DNA from: Aplectana chamaeleonis
Taxonomy: Eukaryota; Nematoda; Chromadorea; Rhabditida; Cosmocercidae
Assembly (NCBI GenBank): GCA_029168955.1
Contig: JAPDOI010001499.1
Location: forward strand, 1-64,000
Reading direction: 5' to 3'
DNA: 64,000 nt
This document shows, piece after piece, positions 45,600-56,694 of the stretch (position 1 is the stretch's first letter; every line of letters starts with the position of its first letter). Position numbers and translations under genes: made by a program. The notes beneath the pieces are model-generated. The model did no database searches. It saw only the letters and a program-made list of their open reading frames with translations, and was not told the DNA's origin.

Positions 45600-46290
45600 C
45601 ATTCTGCTTCCTTTCATTTCTTGTTTTTCTTTTTTTTTCCTGTAATCAATTTCTTCTTATTATTCTTTCTCTTCTTCTTCCTTACTTCTTTTTTTCCTTT
45701 CTTTTAACCTTCCTTTCTTACTTACTTACTTTCTATCATTCTTTCTTTCTTTCTATCATTTTTCCTTTCTTTCTTTCTTTTTATCATTCTTTCTTTCTTG
45801 CTTTCTTTCCTTCTTTCTTTCTTTCTTTCTTTCTATCTTTCTTTCTTTCTCTCTCTCTTCCTTCCTTGCTTCCTTCCTTCCTTCCATCCTTCCTTCCATC
45901 ATTCATTCCTAGTGTTCTTTTCTCCACTTTCATCTTCTTCTTTTCTCTTTCTGCTCTGCTACGTCGAAGTCTTTTTTCTCCTTCGTCTTCCTCTTCTCTT
46001 ACATCTTCTCTCCATATTGTTTCCTTCCATCACTTTTTTCTTTGTCTTCACCTCTTTTTTTGCTTTCTTCGTCATTTCTCTTCAATTTTTCTTTTTTCCT
46101 CTTTTCCTACTAATATTCTTTCCCTAATGCTTCTTTTTTTGCCTTCAACTTCTTCATCATGTCTGATCCCTTTGCCTCTCTCTCTCTCTTTGATTTTCCG
46201 TCTCAAATGTTCTCTTTTTTTGTTTTTCGACTTTTTCCTACAACTTCTTCATTTCCCCCTTTATTCCTCCGTTGTTCACTCTGGACGTTA
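45600..46290 (+). repeat. Polypyrimidine tract with CTTT/CTTC microsatellite core
   Basis: About 690 bp of nearly pure C and T, with runs of TTTC (about 45730-45850) and TTCC (about 45860-45900). Serine/phenylalanine/leucine-rich open frames here are composition artefacts. Confidence 0.85.
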
Positions 46291-46365
46291 CAGTCGTTCT
46301 CGGAGCCAAATTCCGGTCCGCTTTCGCAGACAACGTCTGTTCCATTACACAACAGAATGATTATC

Positions 46366-46850
46366 GTGCTGGGAGAATCGGGAAGGATAAGAACAACAGA
46401 AAAAAAAAGAAAGACGAAGACACGGATTAACAAAAAGAAGAAGTAGTAGAGAAAGAAGACCAGCAATAAGGAGAACGACGTAGAGGACTAGAAAAAAGGG
46501 AGAGAAAAGGAGAGGATGAGGAGTTGAAGGAAAACAAGTGGATAAAAGATGTGTGGGAAAGAGAGAAGGAGCAAAACAGAGAATTGAGAGATGAGTGAAG
46601 CAACGATGGGGTAAATATAAAGGAAAACGGAGGGATGGAATAAAAAAGATGAGGATGAAATAAGATTAAGAAGAAGGAGGAGAAGAGAAGAAGAGAATAG
46701 TGAAACTAGAAGAAGTAGAAGTTGAAGAAGATGCGTAATTCAAAAAAGAACGATGACAAGAGAAAAGGAAGAAAGAGGAAGTGACAAGGAAAACAAAAAG
46801 CAAAGCAAACAGAAGTTACCAAGTCATGTTGAAGAAAAAAGAAGTGAATG
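46366..46850 (+). repeat. Polypurine tract (GAA/AGG-rich)
   Basis: Almost pure A and G on the plus strand, starting about 75 bp after the polypyrimidine tract ends. The strand switch means the two tracts are broadly complementary. Confidence 0.8.
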
Positions 46851-46859
46851 ACAAGGTGT

Positions 46860-48061
46860 CATGGAAGTTTTATTGAACTCAAGTGTTCATTAGGTTCGTA
46901 TCTTGTTTCAATAGTCGAATTCAACACTGTCCACAATTCTTTGTGCATGTTTAATAAAAAAATGGGCTTATTAAATTTGCTGAAGCTTGTCAAAGATTGC
47001 TGGTGATGCAGTTTTTTAACAAGGCTTCGAGATGGTTTGAAAATATTTTCGAATGCGCATTTTAGCATTTTGACGGATACACGTCTTTCCTCTTCAAATT
47101 ATTATTATCTTTGTGGTTTCCAAGCATTTTTCAAAGTAAAGGCATTCTGTTTGTTATACCATTACCTTCAACATCCCGTCGTTCCATAATTTCCGTAAAT
47201 AGCATTATGATAAGTACAAATCAACTTCTTGTGCGGTTTTGTCCCCCGTTAAAGAAGGAAATGGAGCGGCAATGCCTACTTAATTTGCTGTGTAACGATG
47301 AAATTTTGAAAAACTGCATTCCTGATTCGAATAAAAATTTTGTAGAATAGAAAGCACACAACTGGATGCCTTAATCTTCTGTTTTAATGGGAGGAAAATA
47401 GCTAGGTGGCTATCGGCCTCCTCTGTAGATGGCCGCGGTACAAGCCTTCCGGCAGTACCCTCGAAACCGTACCTTAAACCGCCGGATTTCAATTAAGGAA
47501 AAGCATTTTTAAACCATAGTGTCTGGATAACCATGGCACAAGAGCATTTATTTTCGAACCACTTGAAATTTGATGTGAAATCTGAAATAATTTCTCTCAT
47601 TTCACCTCGGAGAACCCCGGGTAAAGTGAGATTTTCAAATGCTCAACAATTTTATTACAAAATGGGTATCGCATGGTTGCTACCACGGGTCTCAATTAAA
47701 AGCCCAAAAAACTATTGTTGAAAACAGGAATATCTTTTCGGGGGGTTTTGATAGTTACTGTATTTGGGAGACCTGTCTCTTGAACAGCTTTTTTTAAAAA
47801 TGATTCTTCTTTTTCCCAATAAAACTTTCAGTTTCCTCTGTCTATCGCGACAAAACTTTTTTCTCACAACCAAGTAGAGAAAACAAGACATTGACTACAA
47901 TGAAATTCAAAAACAACAAAGAGCGTTAGAGTTCGAAGTTCTTTTTTACTCTTACTGCTTTATTTACTATCCGTTTTGTGATTTCCTTCTAATATGTGTT
48001 TCCCTTCTAAATTCCTCCATAACTCATCACGTGTCATTTGATCACTTTACAATTCCAGCTA
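46860..48061. other. AT-rich spacer without recognisable gene
   Basis: Short open frames only. A patch at about 47400-47490 has coding-like composition on the minus strand (VRFRGYCRKACTAAIYRGGR) but no gene context. A 62-codon frame at 47533-47721 is unassigned. Confidence 0.35.
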
Positions 48062-48400
48062 TCGTGAGAGCCTTCCCCTGTACGGTATGACGAAATAGAG
48101 CCGCCGTCGCCCGCAGCTGGCAGCCTTCCACTCGGTCTGCGAAGAGACACGAGACGACGAGGGTGCCAGCCGCGCTCGATACCGTTTCGCAGCAGCCGCC
48201 GCTCGGTCGGGTGGTAAGTGCCCCGTAATCGTTCGCACCTGAACCGGAGAAAAAAATATTATTTCGTATGTTTTGTTATGTTTTTCATCTCCTCAAACAT
48301 TGTTGTACCTCTGTCAACCCCGTTAGAAACTTGTGTCTCCGCTATTATATGGCTTTTTTGCTGAACCGAACGAAAAATTTTATTTGAAGACATCTTATCA
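48062..48400 (-). repeat. Copy of the GC segment plus 120-bp repeat family
   Basis: 48062-48235 resembles, in reverse, the GC-rich segment at 40491-40650. 48250-48400 contains 1.3 units of the 120-bp repeat in direct orientation (ATTTCGTATGTTTTGTTATG, CTCAAACATTGTTGTACC). The parts therefore occur in a rearranged order compared with 40130-40700. Confidence 0.5.
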
Positions 48401-48499
48401 TGTTTTGTTACTATTTTGGTATAATAAACGAATTTCTGATTTAATTTCGATTTGTTGTGATAGGGTTTAGTTGAGTAATTTCCTTTATAAAGGCGCATC

Positions 48500-48795
48500 T
48501 GCCTCCTGTAGAAGCGCCCGGGCCTGCCACGTTTAATGCGCCCCGGCCTGCCACTATTAAGGCGCCCCCGGCCTGCCGCTGCGACAGTGCCCCGGCCTGC
48601 TGTGAATGCGCCCCGGCCTGCCCGTTATAGCGCGGAAGTGGCAGGCCGGGGCATCACTGCTGGCAGGCGCGGTCGGGGTGCCCGCGCCTGCTGTCTGGCG
48701 GGCTCCCGGCCTGCTGAATCCGAATGTCCGAGGCCGCAAAGCGTGTCGGGACGCAATTGCGGACCGCAATTTCGCCCAGAGAAGCACAGTACCCC
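48500..48795 (-). repeat. GC-rich repeat with about 24-bp GGCAGGCCGGGGC minisatellite
   Basis: CCCCGGCCTGCC boxes occur at about 48518, 48542, 48567, 48591 and 48612, spaced 21-25 bp apart. One inverted box lies near 48640 and another box near 48706. The right edge (48735-48795, AGGCCGCAAAGCGTGTCGGG and following) matches the reverse complement of 32147-32210. It is an inverse-orientation copy of the 32147-32600 repeat with a more regular array. Confidence 0.75.
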
Positions 48796-49299
48796 TTTTC
48801 TCCAGGCAAAGCTATGAAAATGTCCACTTTTGCGAATCTCTTGTAAATCTCTGTGGCATTTAGCCGATTCTGAGTATGGAATACGGGATCACTGTCCTCC
48901 CCATATTAAAGTTGCATCTCGAAACTCCATCTTACGTGTGCAACCCTACCTTGTTAGTGATGTTTGATTTGATTTATTACGACGTTTAAGACAGCCGAAT
49001 GAAACATGAGTACAATGGTAATGGGATTTGAAAGCAAAGTGCTTCTGCAATAGGAAGAGCTGAGACTAGTTTCGCCTGTTAACCTTAGAGAAGTGTGAAA
49101 TTCAGTGTTCATACCACTTGTTGCATTATTTCCACTTCCCGAGACTCGTCAGTAGTGTATTAAGCAGAGCTAGGCCTCGTTTGGCCTGTATAGGATTTTG
49201 CTGCAGTGTACAATCGTGCTCCAATCGTGTCAGACGCGCGCGCCGCAGATTTGCGTTGCATGCGCTGCGCCAGCCGGCCTCCGGTGGTTAGACGTATTC
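48796..49299. other. Spacer left of T2
   Basis: AT-rich, turning GC-rich after 49150. An open frame of 75 codons on the minus strand (49160-49387) overlaps the T2 end and is not considered a gene. Confidence 0.35.
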
Positions 49300-49301
49300 T
49301 A

Positions 49302-49330
49302 CTCAGATAGTCGGTGGTACTCGGACGCCG
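49302..49330 (+). repeat. Left TIR of T2
   Basis: 29 bp starting CTCAGATAGTCGGTGGTACT, preceded by TA. It pairs with 52251-52279 with one mismatch. Confidence 0.92.
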
Positions 49331-49349
49331 CCGATGCGGAGCTCGGACG

Positions 49350-49455
49350 CTCCCACAGGGCTTAGTCCTCGCAGACGCCTCGGTCATCGGGACTCACGCG
49401 TAAAGTAAAATGCGGGTGGTGCAGGCGAACACAACACACGCGCCTTTACGCGCAA
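49350..49455 (+). repeat. Subterminal inverted repeat of T2, left arm
   Basis: 106 bp from CTCCCACAGGGCTTAG to TTTACGCGCAA. It matches the reverse complement of 51670-51775 with only scattered differences. Confidence 0.9.
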
Positions 49456-50354
49456 ATAAAAAACAGAAAACTGATTTTTTCAAAGCATGGATAAAGCCTT
49501 AAATATGCGATGAATACGCGACAGTGCATTAACATACGTATATGACTACGACAAAACAACTCCTTTGAATAAAAAGTACTGTATTTATAAGTTGAGATTT
49601 TCCCGTAACTCTTTCTCTTTACATTACGAAGCTAATTTTCCCTGTTTGTAGCTACCGTTCCCATCACTTCTTTCCAGCACAAAAAGTTTTCTTTGGGTTT
49701 ACGAGGCATAATGCGCCAGTTTTCTAAGTTTTCAGTTCTTCGTACTGGGCCTTTTTCATTGATAACAGACGTCACATACCATTCCACTCTTCACAGCTGT
49801 TCTACTTCTGGAACGTTAATCGTAAAAAGGCGTAAAAATTAAAACATCGACTATAATTCTTTTCAATCACGATCACCAGAGTTTTCTTTCAGATTTTCGT
49901 ATGAATGTGGACTCAATGAGAAATACCGAGCGGTGTATATATGTAATTCATAACAAGAACAATGATTTTCAGTATTCCCTCGAGAGCTTTACCTACTAAC
50001 ATAAGCGGTCGGCGATGTGGCAATGCAATTAGTATCACCACTTTATTTAACCTTGGCAATGTCTACCGCTCGGTACTTGGAGATTACAAGAGTGCGGTAG
50101 GCCACCGCAAATAACCTGGTACCTAAGGCACCAGACAAGTTCTCCGGGAAGTTCCTAAACAAGCTCACCACGAGTCTTTTCCAGTTTTCCTCAGAACCTC
50201 GATCCGCGTTGCCATTTTTTGCAACCGTTTTGCTTATCTAATGTAGCCGCGTTTGGCATCCTATGTATTCAACACTTAATTGTCCAGTCTCCATTGTTGA
50301 TGGCAGGGGAGTAGGATGCCATCGTCTGAATCAGCTCTGTTTTGGTTATTCACC

Positions 50355-50440
50355 AGGAGTGCGGCAATTGCCGTTTGCCGTTCGCCGGCCACTTTGGCGT
50401 TTGCCGTTGCCGTTTGCCGAAAATTTCGGCTTGAAAAGGC
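50355..50440 (+). repeat. GCCGTTT-rich short repeat
   Basis: A cluster of TTGCCGTT/GCCGTTTGCCG units ending in the palindrome GCCGAAAATTTCGGC, inside T2. Simple repeated units, non-coding. Confidence 0.6.
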
Positions 50441-51669
50441 AAACTTTGCAAGAATTCGATTTATTTTACTAGGTAATCAGAGGAATTCGGTCAAGTTCAA
50501 AGCTGTTTGGGAGTCTTGAAGTGTTCTTCAAATCATCAGATTCTTAACCCCTTAAAAATGACGAAATTGCAAAAACCCTCTCCCTGAAACATTCTGATTA
50601 CTGCAAGTTCCACGGTTACAACGCCAACAGGTATCAAAAGTGGAGCGTGAAAGCATCCTTCTTTATAAAGACGTATGAACCAGTTAAGAACTCATTGCGT
50701 AGTCCTTTTTCGCCAGTTCGCACCTGCTGGACGTTACGAAACGCGCTTTAGTCTTTGAAAAGTTTGGAATCTGACCTCATAATCGTGTCCAGCGCTCAGA
50801 ATAACCGCCTGATCAAAGTTCAGGTGAGTGTGTTTTCGAACTTTGCACAGAGTGAAAGCGTTTTCCACTTTACACAAGGCGTTTTCTGATTTTAGTACAT
50901 ATTCTATACTCCAAAAGCGCATTACTTTACGAAAATCCGGGAAAAGGATCATATAATAGTGTTTTAGCGCCCGAAACACACCCTAAACAAAGTTTGGGTG
51001 AAAGCACATTTTCCGAACCTTCTGCAGACTGATAGCGTTTTGGACTTGTACGGATTTTCGGTTCAGCGTTCAACTATATCAATACGGGGTACAAAAAGCG
51101 TCAAGAAACGTATTCCACTTTTTATCATCAACGGGTTCAGCATGATCATCAAGTCAATGATGCAGTCTTGAATGTTGTCTGCCCTGAATGTCAGGGAACG
51201 TTCCATCATTACTCTGACCTCGCCAGGCGCTGTGGGGAAGCTCACACAGACGAGGAAGAAAGTAAATGATTCAGCATATGTATTAACCCTCTAACGCAAA
51301 TGACAGTACATCGGTTTCAGTATCACAAATTCCTTATCACAGTGTTATTGTCCACCAGATCACATGAGTTTCTCAGCTTTGTGCCTCTAAAGGCTATATA
51401 TCCCACTTTGGTCATCATCAATATTAAAAAATGACTTTAAAAAGTGTAAAGAATATATCACAAGTGAATATATGATAAGTGGATTCCGTACCACATTAAA
51501 AAAATGAACTTTTCCAGTTGTATTACTTGAGTGTATTTACAAGACAACTGGTTTTCGTATTTAAAACGATCTTCCGTAAGAGAAAATGGCCGCAAAGCTC
51601 TTTCTGATCTGAATTCGGACTCTAACGAACGTAAATTCGAGAAACGGTGAGTCGGTGAATTTTAGCGAG

Positions 51670-51775
51670 TTGCGCGTAAAGGCGCGTGTGTTGTGTGCGC
51701 CTGCACCACACGCATTTTATTTTACGCGTGAGTCCCGATGACCGAGGCGTCTGTGAGGATTAAGCCCTCCCACAG
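51670..51775 (-). repeat. Subterminal inverted repeat of T2, right arm
   Basis: TTGCGCGTAAAGGCGCGTGT through AAGCCCTCCCACAG, inverse of 49350-49455. To its right, direct repeats of GCGCTCACCGG (near 51807 and 52223) bound an extra 400-450 bp. Confidence 0.9.
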
Positions 51776-52250
51776 CGACGTCTGGCCTGGAGGACGGGCG
51801 CTCACCGGCCACAGAGCCTTCTCGGACGCCGACCTCTAGCAAATTTTGGCGGTGAGCGCCCCTTCACGCTGTTGTAGGCCGTCGGTTTTTCGTGATGCTT
51901 CATGACGAAGCGCTAAAGTTGTTAGGAAACAAGCCGTAAGGCCTGTTTCCCTACAAAATTTGCCTAGAGGCTTCAGTCCCCAGGCTTCCCTTCCTTTTGG
52001 ATCATCTCGGCAATATCAAGACATTGCCCTTTAACGACCATTAATCGGCCGACCACCTAACCCCCACGCGTTCCGTATACAGCGCGGGTTTGCACTAATC
52101 CTTCAACACGTACTCTCGTGTTGGTCGTTTGACGGTTGTTGGTCTGCGTCCGGGAAAATCGACATAGCCGTCTCGCTGGGGGAGCTACCGGTCTGCGTCT
52201 CTTATCCCGCTCACTCCTAGGTGCGCTCACCGGACACGACAACTAGAAGT

Positions 52251-52279
52251 CGGCGTCCGAGTACCACCGACTGTCTGAG
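52251..52279 (-). repeat. Right TIR of T2
   Basis: Read inward: CTCAGACAGTCGGTGGTACT and on to GGACGCCG. Followed by TA at 52280-52281. Confidence 0.92.
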
Positions 52280-52370
52280 TACGGAGCCTAGAAAACCTAA
52301 TTCTCCCGGCGCTCGCCTCGCCTTGCGCGTCGCGGTCAATGTGATTCAAGCGCGCTGGCTCGCTCATTAT
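52280..52370 (+). repeat. Host repeat of T2, right flank
   Basis: TACGGAGCCTAGAAAACCTA to about TTCAAGCGCGCTGGCTCG is about 93% identical to the reverse complement of 55148-55224. It belongs to the repeat into which T2 inserted. Confidence 0.85.
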
Positions 52371-52563
52371 GTAACAGTGAACGAATTTCTACTTTCATAA
52401 ATGGCACGTAGGACAAGATGCATACACAAATTGAAAAAAATGTTAGTAATGTGCATAAACACGTGTTTTCACAGTATTCTGGTTCATCCTGTGACTTCTG
52501 CGTTGCGACAAAAAGAAGCTGGGAGCGGTTATGCCTTCTTTAGATTAAAAAAACTAACCCTTA

Positions 52564-53755
52564 GGCCCCGGTCATAGTTGGTGCTATTTGCATCTGTATC
52601 CCCCCCCGCACCCCCCAACACCACCCCCCCGCACCCCCCAACACCCACCCTGTCGATACGTATGTTTAAAATGATGGAGTGAGGTTGAGAAAATCACTCG
52701 ATGTGTCCAACTAGATATGACGATGATTACGTGGCCAACAGGATTGCACCTCTCTGACAGCCTTCGTTAGCGAAGGCGTTGAACATCCCGTTGATCGAAA
52801 ACAACACATACGTACGCCGTCAAGAACGATTGAGTGTACGGGATGCTAAACGACTGATGACGTCACCGAAGGGACGATGCAACCCTCCGACGGCGAACGC
52901 AATGCTCCCCGCTTTGCGAAACGGGTCACCGAAAGGGATGCTAAACCACGAGACGAAATCGATAACGCCATACACGACACGTGCGCCCCTCCTACATGCC
53001 AACCGCTATACGCTCACCTGGACCCTAGCCATGTCTGCACTTTCTGTGCTCTCAAAAGTCAATCAATTCCACGAATGCTCCGCCTCTTGCCTGCTCCCAG
53101 GATAGAGCACCCATGTTGGTGCAGGAGCGGCCAAGTGCAGGCACTCGCATTCCACTCAACTCGAAGGCAGAGCCCGAGGAGTGCACACTTGACAATGGAA
53201 TAAATCGGTCTAGCCCCACCCCGAGACGGCTCGTATGTACCGCTGGTTTGATTTTGGCTTCAACGTTACGTCGGTGCCGTCGTCTGGCGGCACTGCGCAC
53301 GCGACCCAGCACGCATTGAGTAACGCCACCTCCGATTCCCAGCCCCGCCCACTAATTCCCCAAATCGGCGACCCTCCGACCCAAAATTTCCCGAATCTCT
53401 TACGGGGTCGCAAACGAGTTTTTGCCAGAGCTGTTCAGAAAAATAGTGAAGGAGAGTATGGTGAAGTAACGGAGGTAGCAGTAAGGTTAGCTTTCTAGTG
53501 ATACGCAATGTTTTATCATCGACCCGCCCACCCGGTGATTTTCTCATCCACGTACTGCATGGATATCGACCGCGTCGGATACATCGAGTGATTTTCTCAG
53601 CTTCACCTCACCATGTTGTTCATACGTATCGACCGGGTGGGTGTTGGGGGGTGCGCGGGGGGATACACCGAGTGATTTTTGCATCCCATTTCCAATGCAT
53701 TCTGTGTGTATCGACCGGGCTGGAGACGTCGGCTCATCCAAATATGACCGGGGCC
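52564..53755. repeat. MITE copy d, PIF/Harbinger-like (1192 bp)
   Basis: TTA at 52561-52563 and 53756-53758. Both ends read GGCCCCGGTCATA (13 bp perfect). Subterminal GATACCCCCC/CCAACACCCACC blocks are inverted between the two sides. The box TATCGACCG(G/C)G recurs near 53564, 53627 and 53707. About 670 bp in the middle (about 52752-53428) is absent from copy e. Open frames of 60-108 codons in it look random and GC-driven, and no transposase motif was seen. Confidence 0.87.
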
Positions 53756-53758
53756 TTA

Positions 53759-54191
53759 GCGATGGACGAGTACAAATAAGAATGAACTGCTGATTTTCAA
53801 AAGATCTTGGCAGATTCGATTCAAAGCTTCCCATTGAAGACAAACTCTGGGGGCCAAAGGCAACTTTTGACAACTTCCGAAGTTCTTGGACAGATCTGGC
53901 TAAAGACCACTCCTTCAGAGTTGTTGGGTGTGCACGCCTAAAACCGGCTAGTCTCACGAGGAAACTCCTTTTAGTCAAAATGGCCATTTCAAATGAAATG
54001 TAGATATTTTTCTTGAACTAGTTTTGAACGTAGAGTCCGAATATTCTTTTGCAGCTGCCTAGACTTACTTTGAAGGAATGTCATGAGCATTTTTAGAGGT
54101 TCGCGAAAAGTTAGAAAATTTGAGTCCAATCTGAGGCTTTAGCCAGGTATCGAAGTCGAAAATTTCGGTAAATCGACAAATAAATCCCAGA
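53759..54191. other. Spacer between MITE d and a foldback element
   Basis: No gene seen. Confidence 0.35.
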
Positions 54192-54405
54192 TACAGGCCA
54201 TAAAACGGCCAATGTCTCACCGTCGCGCAGCGCGACCGCGCGTGCGTCGGAAGCAGACGGGTTTTGGCCGCCGCGCGATGGTTTTGGCCGCCGCATGTGA
54301 AACTCGTCGCGCGGCGACCAAACTCGTCTGCTTCCGACGCACGTGCGGTCGCGCAGCGCGTGGTACGCAGTCGACGGTGAGACATTGGCCGTTTTATGGC
54401 CTGTA
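54192..54405. repeat. Foldback hairpin element with TA ends (214 bp)
   Basis: TACAGGCCATAAAACGGCCA at 54192 is exactly inverted at 54386-54405. Arms of about 85-100 bp are complementary, apart from a 15-base indel and few mismatches, and share GTGCGTCGGAAGCAGACG. TA at both edges with CAG termini suggests a Tc1/mariner-type MITE. Confidence 0.85.
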
Positions 54406-55147
54406 GGTAATCAGCACCCCAACCGCAAAAACTCCCCTGGGAGAATTTTAAGTCTAATCTGAAATATTTTTCTTAAACTCTTTCTGAATGCCTTAATTGA
54501 TAAGTAAACGCTCAACCCAAAATCCGTACGCTATCAATCTGTGCAAAGTTCGGAAGATGTGTTTTCACCCAAATATTGCCTAGGCGGGTTGTTTTAGGCG
54601 CTGAACACGACTATGGTGTCCGTTTCCAGATTTTTGAAAGATAAATGCGTCTTGGAGGCTGCAATAGATAGGGAAATCAGGAGGAAAATGCCTATAATTT
54701 TTTTCGGAGTGATTCTAGGCAGCTGCAAAGGGCATATTCGGACTCTACGTTCAAAAATGGTACTAGAAAAGTTTATCTCAATCAGAGTGACCACTTTGGC
54801 TTCTAGTAGTTTCCTTGTAAGATTGATCCGAAAACTTCTTCGTGTGGGGTTACTTAGGGTTTAAACCTAGACTTGAAGTCTATTTATCGATTTTTGGAAT
54901 AATATGGTGGGTCACCACAGTTCAAAGACATTGTATCAGCCGCAACCTACAGTTTATCCTGCGAATATCGACAGGTAGACTCCATATTATGTCTGTTAGA
55001 AGGTTATTCGTGAAAATTGGTCCTTAGCACTCGTGTTACTCCCTTGAAAGTTTCTAGCCTCATAAATAATACAAAGTTTGTCAGGAAGGCTGTTATAAAC
55101 TGTGTTAGGCTAGCAGTGCAGTAAATCAGTGCGTGGTATTACGAGCA
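54406..55147. other. Spacer with diffuse repeat remnants
   Basis: Contains fragments (for example GTGCAAAGTTCGGAAGATGT and GGCGCTGAACACGAC) related in inverse orientation to 50760-51060. An 83-codon frame at 54613-54864 is unassigned and looks random. Confidence 0.35.
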
Positions 55148-55245
55148 AGCGCGCTTGAATCACATTGACCGCGACGCGCAGGACGAGGCAAGCGCCGGGA
55201 GAATTAGGTTTTCTAGGCTCCGTAGAATACGTCCGGTGGTTAATC
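55148..55245 (-). repeat. Unoccupied copy of the T2 target repeat
   Basis: The reverse complement reads GACGTATTC-TA-CGGAGCCTAGAAAACC, continuing for about 85 bp in close match to 52280-52370. It contains a single TA at 55223-55224 where T2 sits at the other locus. Confidence 0.85.
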
Positions 55246-56694
55246 ATTTTCCGGCATGAGCCCTACAAATAACCCCCAGAGACACAGCTTTGAACGAATC
55301 AAGTCGAAAACTATGGAAAATCGGAAATTAATTCCCAGTTTCGTGATCAGCGCCCCAAATAACCTATCTGGGAGGATTTTGTGTCAAATCTGGAAGATTT
55401 TTTTGAGTGCTTTCAAAGCCCTCTAATTGGTATAATGACCAAATGTGAGCGATGTGTATTTTTTAGAATAATGACATATGAAGCACAAAATTAGACTTTT
55501 ATTCAACTTCACTACATCAATATTCCGCACCAGAACCAGATCCACATTTTAGTGAAGTTCTTCTACCCTTTAAAATGAATGAATAAATAAAATCAGAAGA
55601 AATCTCCATAGCAAAGTCAGACTATATCGAAACCAGTTATACATGTGAGTTGAGCCATTCTCTCCTTGAAATTCGCTCGCACGATAGAGTAATCCTGCGA
55701 AATTGTGATACTGGTACTTTCTGAGAAGATTGGAAGGCTAGCGCGAAAAGCCTGCTCCAATGCAAAAATCTATCCCACGGCCAATGAGTCGATTGGGGGG
55801 GGGGGTGAGCTGGATAACATTATTCCCACAGGCAAGATTCGAAACGTTTGATTTGATTTATTACACGGTAGAACCGTGTCAAAGACAAACAACGAAAAGA
55901 AACACCAAGCGGCAATTAAAGAGACTAAAGATTGTCGGGCAATAATAAAGCTAATAGATGAACTGGCTATTATTGACTCTATTGACTCTCTACCTTCTAA
56001 AACGTTAAATTCGGCTCCGAAAAAAATGTGGTCAGAACGGAATAAACGCCATGATTGTTGTACACTGGCGCTTGTGCGGCTCGAGCTGGCGCATAATCGG
56101 AGCAAACTACGGTATCAGTACACGCAACACGAATCAGTGTGTTTTTGCACACACTTTTCATACACTAGCCTAGTTTGAAGCGTGTTGGAAGATCGTGTTC
56201 TTCAATTCAAGTTCAATTGTTTTCCTCACCTTTGTGCATGATCACCTGCCTCATATTTAGCTGTCAAGCATCCATTTGTCAAATTTTTTCTCGGTTTTCT
56301 GTTGGGAATGCTCGCGCCTATTTTGCACCTTCTTGGATCACGAGAACCGCTTTTGAGTCACATATCTCAAAATGAAAGATAAACATTAGTGAAACGTGGT
56401 TCAACTCGCATAATGCTATATGGTTCTGTTTCTATTCACGTGTAAGCAATTGTGACGAAAAGTGGATTACCCCGTTCCAAAGAGTACTCTGACACTCGTT
56501 CGGGAGTCGCCTCGTGACAACCGTTGACTGGCAACGCATCCCTGCGGCTGTTTCAGTTCACTTTTAATCTGTTACATGGGTGAATTCGTGTCCATCAGAA
56601 CAATAGTAAAAGCAATGAAAAAAATCAAAAGCAATTTCACAATAACTCAGAATCTCTCCCGAAGCTCAAATAAATTTTCAGGGCTTTCTTGAAT
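55246..56694. other. AT-rich spacer
   Basis: Non-coding as far as visible. A G-run lies at about 55796-55805. Frames of about 100 codons near 55770-56178 lack domains. Confidence 0.35.

Larger units (their letters stand above)
49302..52279. mobile_element. T2: 3.0-kb TIR DNA element with TA duplication
   Basis: Terminal inverted repeats of 29 bp (28 matching) begin CTCAGA(T/C)AGTCGGTGGTAC. TA stands outside at 49300-49301 and 52280-52281. The unoccupied form of the target, GTATTCTACGGAGCC, is found in the related repeat at 55148-55245, where GACGTATTC on one side and CGGAGCCTAGAAAACC on the other are joined through a single TA. Inside, a 106-bp subterminal inverted repeat (49350-49455 and 51670-51775, about 90% or more identical) brackets 2.2 kb of AT-rich sequence with no open frame above 81 codons. 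The right arm carries an extra 450 bp. No transposase is seen, so it is probably non-autonomous. Termini and target match those of T1. Confidence 0.88.

Noticed and set aside
45798..46360. Long serine/phenylalanine/leucine-rich open frames in the pyrimidine tract
   Set aside because: They follow from the near absence of A and G. No codon structure or domain.
48510..48660. Regularly spaced boxes that look superficially like a CRISPR array
   Set aside because: The repeat is only about 12 bp with 10-13 bp variable sequence, one unit is inverted, there are no cas genes, and the context is eukaryotic transposons.
53052..53312. Arg-rich frame in the centre of MITE d
   Set aside because: Overlapping frames on both strands are equally open in GC-rich sequence, and no transposase or Myb motif is visible.
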